The notes under the pieces: generated by a model
Databases searched by the model: none
What the model saw: the letters and a program-made list of their open reading frames with translations, nothing else
Told to the model about the DNA's origin: nothing
Position numbers and translations under genes: made by a program
In this document: piece after piece, positions 1-8,403 of the stretch
Layout: each line of letters begins with the position of its first letter
Position numbering within the stretch: the first letter of the stretch is position 1
NCBI RefSeq assembly: GCF_018598185.1
Contig: NZ_JAHESC010000048.1
Location: 1 to 57,432, forward strand
Direction: 5' to 3'
DNA from: Dawidia soli
GTDB taxonomy: Bacteria; Bacteroidota; Bacteroidia; Cytophagales; Cyclobacteriaceae
Length of the DNA: 57,432 nt

Positions 1-143
1 CCTGAAATACCATTTCGTTTCTTTCTCTATGAGTATTGATTAACAATTACTTAGACCTTAAGTAGACGGCTATGGTCAAAGACTGGTAACCGTTTTGGCA
101 CAAGTCACAGCGCTACGCGCTTAGACTTGCGCCAGAGCGCCAT
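1..143. other. left-edge non-coding stretch
   Basis: No convincing reading frame or RNA gene is visible between the window edge and the terminator that follows the first minus-strand gene. Part of a promoter for a gene outside the window could lie here, but nothing can be assigned. Confidence 0.4.
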
Positions 144-175
144 AAAAAAAGCCGGCGCCCCGAGGCGGCCGGCTT
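144..175 (-). terminator. rho-independent terminator of the sigma-factor operon
   Basis: Read on the minus strand, an 8-bp stem (AAGCCGGC at 149-156 against GCCGGCTT at 168-175) with a GC-rich loop is followed by a run of seven T (the A run at 144-150 on the plus strand). It lies 44 bases past the stop of the last gene of the minus-strand operon, as expected for its terminator. Confidence 0.8.
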
Positions 176-218
176 CTATATGAATAAAGGAAACCTGTTT
201 AATGCTAACTGTTTAATG

Positions 219-962
219 CTAATTCGCTTTGCGCAAGTACACATTGCCATACCGCGACTGAAAACTACAATTCGGCCCCGTCCCTGCATTGCCCGCCACC
301 AGTAAGTGGAAATCTTCGGGGTCGTTGGGATTGCCGGTAAGCCTGGTGTCGAGGTTTGAGAAGATCTCGCCATAATTTGTTTCAGCTTTGATCTGTCCCG
401 TCGTTTTCTCGGCTACGGCAGCATCTACGCCGCCGTATGTCGATGCCACGCTGATAGGCCCCTGGAACGACCGCACTTCCACCATGCCGTAGACCGATGT
501 TATTTGTGTGGGAATGCCTCGGGGTACTTTGATCTCCAGTACGATCTCGATGTCTACGCCTTCGGACATCCGTTCAAAGCCTCCCGGATGCTCAGCCTGG
601 TATTTCCGCATGGCGTCTCTGGTTTGGAAGGTCATGGTCTGGCCTCCCTGCACGATGGTATAAATTCTGGGCAGCTTGTTCAGATCGCGGATTTCGTTGC
701 GGATGGTCAGGATCTTGCCATTGGTCTTTGGTTCGAGTACAAAGGCGTCGTCGTGCTCGCCGTGGTTGATGCTGACCGTGCCTTGTATGGCTACGTCGTT
801 CTTGTCCCAGGTGCTGACCTTGATCAGCCTGGGGTGATCGAATTCCAGCGCGATCGTCTGTCCGGCTTGTACGGGAAAGGACCGTTGCAGTGTTGTTTGC
901 GCGTAGCCTCCCAGGGGCAGGAGCAAGGCTCCTGCCAGGAAGAGAATGATGCTATGTTTCAT
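219..962 (-). CDS. exported DUF4097-like beta-repeat protein
   Basis: 247 residues with a signal peptide ending near GGYAQ (about residue 22), so the product is exported. The C-terminal half has recurring short beta-strand motifs of the form YGxVxV (SVYGMVEVRSF, STYGGVDA, ETNYGEI, SRYGNVYLRK). This is the pattern of DUF4097/adhesin-like beta-solenoid proteins that often sit behind ECF sigma/anti-sigma pairs in Bacteroidota. It is the last gene of the operon, 25 bases after its homologue (988-1764), with a strong terminator behind. The two genes look like a divergent tandem duplication. Molecular function is unknown; a cell-envelope role under the sigma factor is an inference. Confidence 0.8.
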   Translation of the reverse strand: MKHSIILFLAGALLLPLGGYAQTTLQRSFPVQAGQTIALEFDHPRLIKVSTWDKNDVAIQGTVSINHGEHDDAFVLEPKTNGKILTIRNEIRDLNKLPRIYTIVQGGQTMTFQTRDAMRKYQAEHPGGFERMSEGVDIEIVLEIKVPRGIPTQITSVYGMVEVRSFQGPISVASTYGGVDAAVAEKTTGQIKAETNYGEIFSNLDTRLTGNPNDPEDFHLLVAGNAGTGPNCSFQSRYGNVYLRKAN

Positions 963-987
963 ATCGTCGGTTGAGGGGTGTCGGGGT

Positions 988-1764
988 TTAACGCTTCCGC
1001 AGGTAGATATTATTGTGCGTAGAAGACAAGGTGATGTCTACACCGCCTCCGTTGATCTTGCCATTTACATCGTTGCTGCTGTAGGCCACCATGTCGCCGT
1101 TGGTGCGTTCTACCTCCATTTTAAAGGCCGGGTCGACAAAGATCTCGCCGTAGACGGTCTTCATTTTCATGTTGGCTTTTGTCGCCGGCGGAAGATTGAC
1201 GTCAACGTGGCCGTGTACCGAGACGATCGATACGGGGCTCGTAATGGTTTGGCCCATGAGGCATTCGATGTCGCCATGCACCGTCTTTACGGTCATCGGG
1301 CCCTTGACGCTGTTGAGGATGACGTCGGAGTGTACGGTGGATACTTCGATCTCGCTTTCGATATATTTGAATTGCACTTCTTTCCCGTAAGGTGATGTGT
1401 GGGTATATGAAATGACAACGCCTTTGGGGACTTTGATCACTACGGCGGGTCCCTCGGTCTTGCGCAGCTGTTGGACTTCGATGATGTTGCCTTTCTCTAC
1501 GACCGAAAGGCCGATGCCGGTGTTATCTTCCAGGCCCGAGGCACTGATCGACCGCAGACCCCTGGCGCGTTCGTCTACATCGCCGTCGTCCTTGAAGGCG
1601 GTGAAGATGATCTCGTTGCCCGGGGTCGATTCGAAGACTACCTTGTTCAGCTCTTTGATCTCCAGCCTGCCGGTGCTTTTCGCAACTTTATATTCGGGGT
1701 TCTGCGCCAGGAGTACGTGTGCGAAAAGAATGCCGAGTAAAAATGTCAGATGTATTTTTTTCAT
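988..1764 (-). CDS. exported DUF4097-like beta-repeat protein
   Basis: 258 residues. The N-terminus MKKIHLTFLLGILFAHVLLAQ is a clear signal peptide. The rest is beta-strand rich with repeated VHGDI/VHGHV/VYGEI units in the second half and ends in NNIYLRKR, matching the NVYLRKAN end of the downstream protein. This supports a paralogous DUF4097-like pair. It lies 76 bases after the anti-sigma gene on the same strand and is probably co-transcribed with it. It lacks catalytic motifs I can recognise; a structural or ligand-binding envelope role is inferred. Confidence 0.8.
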   Translation of the reverse strand: MKKIHLTFLLGILFAHVLLAQNPEYKVAKSTGRLEIKELNKVVFESTPGNEIIFTAFKDDGDVDERARGLRSISASGLEDNTGIGLSVVEKGNIIEVQQLRKTEGPAVVIKVPKGVVISYTHTSPYGKEVQFKYIESEIEVSTVHSDVILNSVKGPMTVKTVHGDIECLMGQTITSPVSIVSVHGHVDVNLPPATKANMKMKTVYGEIFVDPAFKMEVERTNGDMVAYSSNDVNGKINGGGVDITLSSTHNNIYLRKR

Positions 1765-1840
1765 GGTGTTTTGATGCTTATGGTAGATTTAGTTTGTTGT
1801 GTGCGGTGGGTGTGTGTTAGCATGCATGCTGATATTAAGG

Positions 1841-2620
1841 TTACGAGAGCCGCAGGATACCTGCGTGTGCTTCGTCTTTTACTTCGTTCAGGAGCTGTTC
1901 GTCGGTGCTGATGCGGTGCAGCTCTTTCAGGATCGTTTTCTCTTTCATGTCGACCAGCATCCGGATCAGGGCGATCTGTACCAGGGGGTCGTTCTGTGTG
2001 GAGAGTGCCTTGATCAACGCCTGGCGTACCGGCCGCTCGTGGCTGAATTTGCCGAGCGCGTCCAGGGCGGCTAGTCGTACGTTGGTGGTCGGGGCGTCGG
2101 TGAGCGTCCGGGCCAGTACGGTGATGAGGTCGTTGTCGGCGCGGTCCATGCGGAGTGCTACCGTGGCGCCTTGCAGGCGCTGGCTGGCCGACAGGTCGTT
2201 GTCGAGCATGGCCATGAGCATTTCCTGCGTGGCCTTCATTTCGCGCTGCATGGCTTCGAGCTCGGCCTGCTGCTGCTGGTGGCGGCTGATCCAGTAGCCT
2301 GCGCCGCCGCCCAGCACTAAAAGGGCTATGGCCGCCGCGACGCGGTACACGGTCGGTGTCAGGGAGATGGTGCGCGGTTGTTTTGCGGCACGGATCTCTT
2401 CCTGTAAGCGCGCGTTAAAAGACGTTGTCATGCGGGCCGGCGGTTCTTGTTCGCCGACTTGCTCCATGGCCTGCAGGATCTCGCGCAGTTGTTCGTACTG
2501 CATGCGTACGGCGTTGTCGCTGCGAAGTGCCTGTTCTACTTTCCCGCGGTCTGCCGCGGAGAGATTCTGGTCGATGTAGTCGATCAGCAAGCTGTCCCAG
2601 TCGTTTGTTTCCATAGTCAT
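1841..2620 (-). CDS. anti-sigma factor with C-terminal HEAT-like repeats
   Basis: 259 residues. Residues 1-50 (LIDYIDQNLSAADRGKVEQ) resemble the cytoplasmic sigma-binding part of anti-sigma factors but lack the HxxxCxxC zinc motif. One membrane helix follows (about residues 90-110, VAAAIALLVLGGGAGYWI), then a Gln/Glu-rich coiled coil. The C-terminal part (about 155-255) has helical repeats such as VRLAALDALGKF and VQIALIRMLVDM, typical of HEAT repeats, and would be periplasmic. It starts 27 bases after the sigma-factor gene and very probably holds that sigma factor at the membrane. A start two codons downstream (second Met) is equally possible. Confidence 0.85.
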   Translation of the reverse strand: MTMETNDWDSLLIDYIDQNLSAADRGKVEQALRSDNAVRMQYEQLREILQAMEQVGEQEPPARMTTSFNARLQEEIRAAKQPRTISLTPTVYRVAAAIALLVLGGGAGYWISRHQQQQAELEAMQREMKATQEMLMAMLDNDLSASQRLQGATVALRMDRADNDLITVLARTLTDAPTTNVRLAALDALGKFSHERPVRQALIKALSTQNDPLVQIALIRMLVDMKEKTILKELHRISTDEQLLNEVKDEAHAGILRLS

Positions 2621-2647
2621 TCCGTTGTCGCGTCGGTTATCGTGTTG

Positions 2648-3187
2648 CTAGATCTTTTCCAATGTAAAATAGTGCTCGCGCAGTTGCCCGATGGCGCGGT
2701 GTACTTTCACCTTGATGTTGGCCACCGTGGTGTTCATGATCTGCGCCACCTCTTCGTATTTGCGGTGTTGAAACCGTGTGAGGACCAGCAACTGCCGCTG
2801 CTCCTCGGTGAGGCGGGCCATGGCCCGTTGCAGCAGGTGCTCTTTTTCGTCCCGCTCGGCGGCGTCGGTGTTATCGGGTAGCGTGTCACTCATATTTTCC
2901 ACGTCGATGAACTGACTGCGGTGGCGCTTTTGTCCCTGGTAGTGGTCGGCCAGCACGTTGCGCGAGATCTGGTAGATCCAGCCTTCGAACCGGGCGCCTT
3001 CGCGGTAGCTGGTCCTGTAGCGGATCACGCGCAGGAATACGTTCTGCGTCAGGTCTTCCGCCAGCACGCGATCGCTGGCCAGGTAGGCCAGGAAGTTGAA
3101 AATGCGTTTGTTGTACCGCTCAAAGAGTAGCGACGCCTGTTGCAGATCGCCGTCCTTGACGGCCTTCATGAGCATTTCATCCGTCAT
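2648..3187 (-). CDS. ECF-type RNA polymerase sigma factor
   Basis: 179 residues, the usual length for an ECF sigma-70 factor. Region 2 is visible at about 20-90 (LFERYNKRIFNFLAYL, LAEDLTQNVFLRV, GWIYQISRNVLAD) and region 4 at about 122-175 (LTEEQRQLLVLTRFQ, EEVAQIMNTTVANIKVKVH, a helix-turn-helix). It heads a four-gene minus-strand operon with its probable anti-sigma factor and two exported proteins, which are the likely targets. ECF factors usually drive their own operon, but I cannot define its -35/-10 sites by eye. Confidence 0.95.
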   Translation of the reverse strand: MTDEMLMKAVKDGDLQQASLLFERYNKRIFNFLAYLASDRVLAEDLTQNVFLRVIRYRTSYREGARFEGWIYQISRNVLADHYQGQKRHRSQFIDVENMSDTLPDNTDAAERDEKEHLLQRAMARLTEEQRQLLVLTRFQHRKYEEVAQIMNTTVANIKVKVHRAIGQLREHYFTLEKI

Positions 3188-3490
3188 CCGGTGCGCTTTT
3201 GTCAGGTTTCGTGGTAGTTACCGGGAGGGTAACGAAAGGTTACAACGAGTTTACGGGATTTGGGAGAATTTAGAAAATGGATCGTGGCGGGCAGCGGGGT
3301 GATAGCTTATGGATAACCTTGCCATGGCGTATCCCTGCCTTTGGTATGGCTTTGATATGGTTAAATATCGCTATAAGGTCGCTGTAAGGTCGCTATAAGG
3401 TCACTGTAAGGTCGCTGAAAGGTCGCGGTAAGGGGCGCTCTTTGGCTGTTGCGCCCGGGGGTGTGTGTCGTCGGCTGTGCCAATGTAACT
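3188..3490. other. intergenic region between sigma and oxyR genes
   Basis: A 303-base gap upstream of the sigma-factor gene and downstream of oxyR (both minus strand). The half nearest the sigma gene presumably holds its promoter. The other half contains a tandem 11-bp repeat, listed separately. No convincing reading frame is present. Confidence 0.6.
3370..3435. repeat. six tandem 11-bp direct repeats
   Basis: Six consecutive 11-base units, consensus GCTGTAAGGTC, run without spacers: GCTATAAGGTC, GCTGTAAGGTC, GCTATAAGGTC, ACTGTAAGGTC, GCTGAAAGGTC, GCGGTAAGGGG. The period is close to one helical turn. They lie just past the 3' end of oxyR and about 180 bases upstream of the sigma-factor start. 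They could be protein-binding iterons or simple slippage repeats; sequence alone does not decide. Confidence 0.85.
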
Positions 3491-4411
3491 TTATTTCCAG
3501 CGGACGCGGATGAATTTTTCGTTTTTCTTGAAGTGGGCGGGGATGGCTTTGAGGATGGCTTCCCGGAGCTTTTCCAGCAGGCGTTCTTTCACGAAGCCAT
3601 TGTGTACCGCCAGGCTGACTTCGCGCACCGGCTCGGGTGACGTGAAATGCTTGACGTGTTTGTTTCCCCGGCCGACGGCCAGCTCGGGAATGAGCGTGTA
3701 GCCATAGTTGTTGTCGACCATATTCTTTAATGTCTCGAACGAGCCGCTTTGGTAGTTCAGCTGCGTGTGGGCTTTTTTGCTTTTGGCCGAGCAGAGGTTC
3801 TCTACCTGTCCGCGGAAACAATGGCCTTCTTCCAGCATCAGCAGGTTGTCGTAGGTAAGCGTTTTGAGGTTGACCTTTTCCTGCTGGAAGTAATTGAGGT
3901 TCTCGGAGGTGTACAGCAGGATCGGCTCGTAAAAGATCGGCACTTCGCGGATCTCTTTGTCGTCTAAGGGGGTGACGAGTATGGCCACGTCCAGGCGGTT
4001 GGTTTTCAGCAGGCGGATGATCTCTTCGGTCTGCAGCTCCATGACGGTGAACGAGGTGCCGGGATGTTTTTGCAGAAACTCGTTGAGGAAGCGGGGCAGG
4101 AGGTACGGCGCCAACGTAGGGATTACCCCTAACCGGAACTCGCCCTCGATCGAATCTTTTTCGTTGCTGATGAACTCCTTCAGGTTTTTGATCTCCTGCA
4201 GGATGAGGCGCGCGCGCGTGATGATGATCTCGCCGGAGGGCGTGGGTTTCAACGGCTGACTTTTGTCGAAGATCTTTACGCCCAGCTCGTCCTCGAGCTT
4301 TTTGACCATCATACTAAGCGTTGGTTGCGTGACGTGGCAATGTTCAGCGGCCTTCACGTGGTTACGATGAATGTCCAACGCGAGAATATATTCTAATTGC
4401 TGCAGGTTCAT
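3491..4411 (-). CDS. oxyR: OxyR, LysR-family hydrogen-peroxide sensor
   Basis: 306 residues with the LysR layout: winged helix-turn-helix at 1-60 (MNLQQLEYILALDIHRNHVKA, VTQPTLSMMVKKLE) and a substrate-binding-fold domain from about 90. The segment LMLEEGHCFRGQVENLC places Cys198 and Cys207 nine residues apart, matching the redox pair Cys199/Cys208 of E. coli OxyR. Peroxide would form a disulfide there and switch on target genes. The gene is divergent from ahpC and the AhpD-like gene, the classic OxyR target set, with a 129-base shared promoter region. Confidence 0.93.
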   Translation of the reverse strand: MNLQQLEYILALDIHRNHVKAAEHCHVTQPTLSMMVKKLEDELGVKIFDKSQPLKPTPSGEIIITRARLILQEIKNLKEFISNEKDSIEGEFRLGVIPTLAPYLLPRFLNEFLQKHPGTSFTVMELQTEEIIRLLKTNRLDVAILVTPLDDKEIREVPIFYEPILLYTSENLNYFQQEKVNLKTLTYDNLLMLEEGHCFRGQVENLCSAKSKKAHTQLNYQSGSFETLKNMVDNNYGYTLIPELAVGRGNKHVKHFTSPEPVREVSLAVHNGFVKERLLEKLREAILKAIPAHFKKNEKFIRVRWK

Positions 4412-4445
4412 TCGTTTGCGCGTGGGGTTAAAACGTTGTAATAGA

Positions 4446-4507
4446 CAAAATTAATGATTAAATAGGGAATATTGATGTTGTTTATAATAGTGTTTGATCT
4501 ATTTTTG
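4446..4507. promoter_or_regulatory. divergent oxyR/ahpC promoter region
   Basis: On the plus strand GTTG at 4477-4480 and TATTTTTG at 4500-4507 are separated by 19 bases. This fits the Bacteroidota promoter form TTTG-N19-21-TAnnTTTG and would start ahpC transcription about 30 bases upstream of its ATG. On the minus strand TAATTTTG (complement of 4446-4453) is a good -7 box for oxyR, but I see no matching -33 box. The AT-rich stretch between the two is the natural place for OxyR binding (inference). Confidence 0.55.
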
Positions 4508-4540
4508 CCGCCAGTTAGAAATTAAACTTTTAAATCACAT

Positions 4541-5098
4541 ATGTCAAAAGGAATCTTATCAGTAGGTCAGCCTTTCCCCGCGTTCAAGAAGGCTGCGGTT
4601 GTATCGCTCGAAAAAGGAAAAGAGTTTTTCGATATCACGTCGGAAGACTTCGTGAATGAAGAAGGACGGTGGACTGTTATGTTTTGGTGGCCGAAAGATT
4701 TCACATTCGTGTGCCCGACGGAGATTGCCGAGTTCAACAAAAACTTCGGTGAGTTCCGCGACCGTAACGCAAGCCTGATCGGTGCTTCTACCGACTCGGA
4801 ATTCGTGCACCTGGCGTGGAGAAAAAACCACGACGATCTGCGTGACCTGAAATTCCCCATGCTGGCCGATACGTCGAAGTCACTGGCCGAAGAGTTGGGT
4901 ATTTTGGACACCCATGAAAAGATCGCTTACCGCGCCACGTTTATCATCGATCCCCAGGGTACGATCCGCTGGGTGAGCGTATACGACCTGAACGTAGGCC
5001 GCAACGTTAAAGAAGTAGTGCGCGTACTGGACGCTCTGCAAACAGACGAGCTGTGTCCTTGCAACTGGGAAAAAGGTGCTGAGACGCTGAAGGTGTAA
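4541..5098 (+). CDS. ahpC: AhpC-type peroxiredoxin (typical 2-Cys, mycobacterial AhpC-like)
   Basis: 185 residues. It reduces hydrogen peroxide, organic peroxides and probably peroxynitrite in the cytoplasm. The peroxidatic cysteine is Cys58 in TFVCPTEIAEF and the resolving cysteines are Cys172/Cys174 in ELCPCNW. The C-terminal CPC arrangement is that of Mycobacterium AhpC, which is reduced by AhpD rather than AhpF. The AhpD-like gene directly downstream fits that electron route. Expression is probably controlled by the divergent OxyR. Confidence 0.93.
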   Translation: MSKGILSVGQPFPAFKKAAVVSLEKGKEFFDITSEDFVNEEGRWTVMFWWPKDFTFVCPTEIAEFNKNFGEFRDRNASLIGASTDSEFVHLAWRKNHDDLRDLKFPMLADTSKSLAEELGILDTHEKIAYRATFIIDPQGTIRWVSVYDLNVGRNVKEVVRVLDALQTDELCPCNWEKGAETLKV

Positions 5099-5120
5099 AT
5101 TTCCGGAGGGATCATTGATC

Positions 5121-5714
5121 ATGGAAACCACGCTGACATACTCAGAATCAACCCAGGAGTTCCTGGACTTCTTAAAGCTGGAGAAGGACTACAGTACCGA
5201 CGCGCTTGACCTGCTGGAAGGAGCCAAGTCGCGGTACCTGGCCGATCTCAAGATCAACTTTAAGAATTCTTTCGAAAGCGAATATCTCTCCAAAAAAGAA
5301 GTGGCGCTGCTGGGTGTAGCCCTGGCGGTCAACGCCAACAACGCTGTGCTGCGTACGTTCTTTGACGGCAACGCCCGTCAGGAAGGTGCCAAGCCGGAGG
5401 AGATTGCCGAAGCGGTAGCGTGTGCATCGCTGCTGAGCGCGAACAACGTGTTCTATCGCTTCCGTCACTTCATGAACAAGGAGAAGTACAACGAGATACC
5501 GGCCCGCATCAAGATGAACATCATGGCGCGTCCGGTGGTGGGCAAGGAGTTCTTCGAGCTCATCAGCCTGGCCGTAAGCGCGGTGAACGGTTGCGAAATG
5601 TGCGTTACATCGCACGAAGCGTCGCTCATCGAGCTCGGCAGCAAGGAAGAACGCATTTTTGAATCCGTTCGCCTGGCGGCCGTCATTACCAGCCTGACCA
5701 AGGTGGTATATTAA
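5121..5714 (+). CDS. ahpD: AhpD-like alkylhydroperoxidase (carboxymuconolactone decarboxylase family)
   Basis: 197 residues, all-helical. The active-site motif CEMCVTSHE (Cys158, Cys161, His165) is the CxxC...H signature of AhpD, which accepts electrons and reduces AhpC. The ATG at 5121 is preceded ten bases earlier by GGAGGG (5105-5110), so I prefer it over an in-frame TTG at 5115. The gene lies 22 bases behind ahpC and is followed by a strong terminator, so the two form a transcription unit. It is a little longer than Mycobacterium AhpD (about 177 residues) but has the same motif spacing. Confidence 0.88.
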   Translation: METTLTYSESTQEFLDFLKLEKDYSTDALDLLEGAKSRYLADLKINFKNSFESEYLSKKEVALLGVALAVNANNAVLRTFFDGNARQEGAKPEEIAEAVACASLLSANNVFYRFRHFMNKEKYNEIPARIKMNIMARPVVGKEFFELISLAVSAVNGCEMCVTSHEASLIELGSKEERIFESVRLAAVITSLTKVVY

Positions 5715-5738
5715 GATCTCGCGGGACGTAATATGAAA

Positions 5739-5767
5739 AGCCCGGCTTCATTGCCGGGCTTTTTTTG
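5739..5767 (+). terminator. rho-independent terminator after ahpCD
   Basis: A perfect 8-bp stem (AGCCCGGC 5739-5746, GCCGGGCT 5753-5760) with a six-base loop and a following run of seven T (5761-5767). It lies 24 bases after the AhpD-like stop codon. Confidence 0.95.
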
Positions 5768-5861
5768 TGACTGCCCCGGATGAAATTGTTATAGGTATGT
5801 ATAGCCTGGTATTGCCGGAAAATTCATACTTTGTGCGTTACTCATCCTATACCTGAACATC

Positions 5862-8120
5862 ATGGCACCCTCCAGCAGACAGCTCCTGCGTTCATTCCTT
5901 TTTCGTTTTATACTACCGTTTTTATCAGCGTTTATGAGCACGGCGTGTACCGTGTGGTATTTCCGTGCGTCGCTTTCGACTCCCGCCATCGTATGTTGGC
6001 TGCTTTTTTTGACGATCGCGCTGGCGGCTATGGTTGGCGGCGTGGTATATATACAACGCCTGGCGGGGGATCTGACCGCTGTACAAGCCACGGCGCAGGG
6101 TCTTGCGACGGGTGAAGCGGCTTCCGGACCGCCGCTGCAAATGTCGCTCTTCCAACGGCTGGCAGCTTCGCTGCAGGTTGTGGACGAACGCCTGGCGCAG
6201 CATACGGCTTTTGCCGGCCAGTTAAGCACCGGAAACATGGAAGCTCTCGCCGGACAGCTGCAAACAACCGATGCGCTGGGGCTTGCCTTGCAGACCATTC
6301 GCGACAACCTGGTCGCTAACCGCCGGGAGGACGAGCAACGTCTCTGGGCCACGGAAGGTCTGAGCCGCTTTGTGGAAGTATTGCGTGCCGGTAAGGACCT
6401 GCCGGCCCTGTGTCACGACGTTGTGGTAAACCTGGTGCGCACGGTGCATGCTGCACAGGGTGCCATCTTTGTAGCCGATACCGATGCGGCGGGGCAGGTG
6501 TCGCTCGTCCTGCAGGCCTGTTATGCGTATAGCCGCACCAAGCACCTGACGCAGCAGATCGCGCCGGGGGAGGGAATCATCGGGGAAGCGTACCTGGAAG
6601 GTACCACGATCCACCTCACCGACGTGCCCGACAGCTTTGTGCGGATCACTTCCGGGTTGGGAGAGGCAAACCCGCGGCATATTCTCCTTGTGCCGCTGAA
6701 GATGAACGAGACGGTCGTCGGCATTATCGAGCTGGCGTCGTTCACGCCGTTCCGGCCCTATGAAATTGTTTTTACGGAAAAGATCGGTGAGAATGTGGCG
6801 CACACGGTGTCTACCTTTCGCACCGCCGAGACTACACGCCGGCTGCTGGGCGAGTCGCAGCAACAGGCGGAGCACATGCGCTCGCAGGAAGAGGAGCTGC
6901 GGCAGAACCAGGAGGAGCTTCAGGCAACGCAAGAGGAGATCAGCCGCAAATACAACCTGCTTTTCCAACAGCTCACAGAGCTCAATCACGGCTCCCGGTT
7001 CGAGCAGTTGCGGTCGATCAATGCGACTAAAAAAAGGAACATCGAATACTATTTCGACATCATCCGGAATCAGATCCTCACGTTTGCCGAAGACAAGATG
7101 ATGGTCGAGGCTGTACAGGCATTCCGCCAGGCATTTGACCAGATCGCTTCTGCGGTTGGAGCGGAGCAACTCGCTGCGTTCCGGGAATCCGTACATTCCT
7201 ATTACCACCAGGAATTTATTCCCCGCGTGAATGATGCCGGCCAACAAGCCGACGCCGGTAACTTTCTGCCCGAGGATGCCGCCGCGCTGGGGCTGCAGCA
7301 GCTTTACATTGCCGCGAATCCACATCCTACCGGCCAGAAGTCGCGCTTGCACGATGCGGGCGATGGGAGTATGTATAGCCGGGTGCACGCCACCTATCAT
7401 TCTGTTATTCTGAACTACCTGGAGAAATTTGGCTACTACGACATTTTCCTGATCGATCCTGTCTCCGGCAACATTGTCTACAGTGTTTTCAAAGAAGTGG
7501 ACTTCGGTACCAGTCTGCTTACGGGGCCTTACAGCAAGACCAATTTTGCCCGCGTGGTGCAGCAAGCCATCGCCAGTCCGAAGCGTGACTTCGTGCGGCT
7601 GATCGACTTTGAATCGTACGCGCCGTCGTATTATGCGCCGGCTTCGTTTATAGCCTGCCCGTTGTACGACGGTGTTATCAAGGCAGGTATTCTGGTGTTC
7701 CAGATGCCGATCAACAAGATCAACCAGATCCTGACCGGCGACAACAGCTGGCGCGACGACGGTCTGGGTCAAACCGGCGAGACCTTTATCGTAGGGGAAG
7801 ACTTTAAGGCCCGGTCGATCGCCCGCGGCCTGATCGAGCATGCCGACGATTATTTAGACAGCCTGCATAAAGCCGGCTATGGTGATGCCGTGGTGCGGCA
7901 GGTGCAACGTACAGGCACGAACATTCTCGTGGAGCAGTTGAAGCTGGATGCTGTACGGCAATCGCTGCAGGGCGCTACGGGCACATACCGGGGGCCGGAT
8001 ACGCGGGGAGCCGACACGCTGTTTGCCTACGCACCGTTGAAGATCCCCGATGTACATTGGGTCATTGTATCGGCCATGCAGGAGGCTGAGGCCTCCGAGC
8101 GGATCAATAGCCTGCGATAA
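5862..8120 (+). CDS. membrane GAF/Cache-domain sensor protein without visible output domain
   Basis: 752 residues. Two membrane helices at about 11-34 and 42-65 form a hairpin with almost no periplasmic loop, followed by a HAMP-like linker. A GAF domain spans about 160-315 (GAIFVADTD, APGEGIIGEAYLEG, VPLKMNETVVGIIELAS). A coiled coil with repeated EEELRQNQEELQATQEEI follows, then a long C-terminal region (about 385-750) resembling Cache domains (YYDIFLIDPVSGNIVYSVFK, GQTGETFIVGEDF, VHWVIVSAM). Cache domains usually sit outside the membrane between two helices; here the region follows a cytoplasmic coiled coil and the chain ends where a second helix is normally found. No kinase, cyclase, chemotaxis or DNA-binding output is seen. 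It is probably a sensory partner of other signalling proteins (inference). Confidence 0.75.
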   Translation: MAPSSRQLLRSFLFRFILPFLSAFMSTACTVWYFRASLSTPAIVCWLLFLTIALAAMVGGVVYIQRLAGDLTAVQATAQGLATGEAASGPPLQMSLFQRLAASLQVVDERLAQHTAFAGQLSTGNMEALAGQLQTTDALGLALQTIRDNLVANRREDEQRLWATEGLSRFVEVLRAGKDLPALCHDVVVNLVRTVHAAQGAIFVADTDAAGQVSLVLQACYAYSRTKHLTQQIAPGEGIIGEAYLEGTTIHLTDVPDSFVRITSGLGEANPRHILLVPLKMNETVVGIIELASFTPFRPYEIVFTEKIGENVAHTVSTFRTAETTRRLLGESQQQAEHMRSQEEELRQNQEELQATQEEISRKYNLLFQQLTELNHGSRFEQLRSINATKKRNIEYYFDIIRNQILTFAEDKMMVEAVQAFRQAFDQIASAVGAEQLAAFRESVHSYYHQEFIPRVNDAGQQADAGNFLPEDAAALGLQQLYIAANPHPTGQKSRLHDAGDGSMYSRVHATYHSVILNYLEKFGYYDIFLIDPVSGNIVYSVFKEVDFGTSLLTGPYSKTNFARVVQQAIASPKRDFVRLIDFESYAPSYYAPASFIACPLYDGVIKAGILVFQMPINKINQILTGDNSWRDDGLGQTGETFIVGEDFKARSIARGLIEHADDYLDSLHKAGYGDAVVRQVQRTGTNILVEQLKLDAVRQSLQGATGTYRGPDTRGADTLFAYAPLKIPDVHWVIVSAMQEAEASERINSLR

Positions 8121-8403
8121 AACAAGGGGCCGGGGAAGGTGGCTTTGGTATTTTGATGCAAATATTACAATGGTAATAATGTCGTTAGGGACGAAGTTTT
8201 CGTTTAACGGTCTGAAATGGGGGTCAGGAGAATGCTTGTTTCGGGGAACCGGCAATGGCGGCAGGTCCTGCTTGTTTTATCCGACCTTGTGTGCGGGCGG
8301 TAAAAAATCATGGAAAACATACAGTATGTTCATGCTGCTGAAATTGGAAATTTCCAACGGATGGATATCTTGTTGCAAATTCTTACCCTTAACCTCAACA
8401 AGC

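Noticed and set aside
3370-3435. CRISPR array
   Set aside because: Units are 11 bases and contiguous, without unique spacers, and there are no cas genes nearby.
6222-7841. 539-codon open frame on the minus strand
   Set aside because: It lies wholly inside the GAF/Cache gene, has no domain-like sequence and reflects the third-position GC bias of the real gene.
8050-8403. N-terminal extension of the small protein at 8404-8736
   Set aside because: The extension overlaps the end of the sensor gene and has an unnatural composition (many Cys, Trp and Gly); the ATG at 8404 starts the protein-like part.
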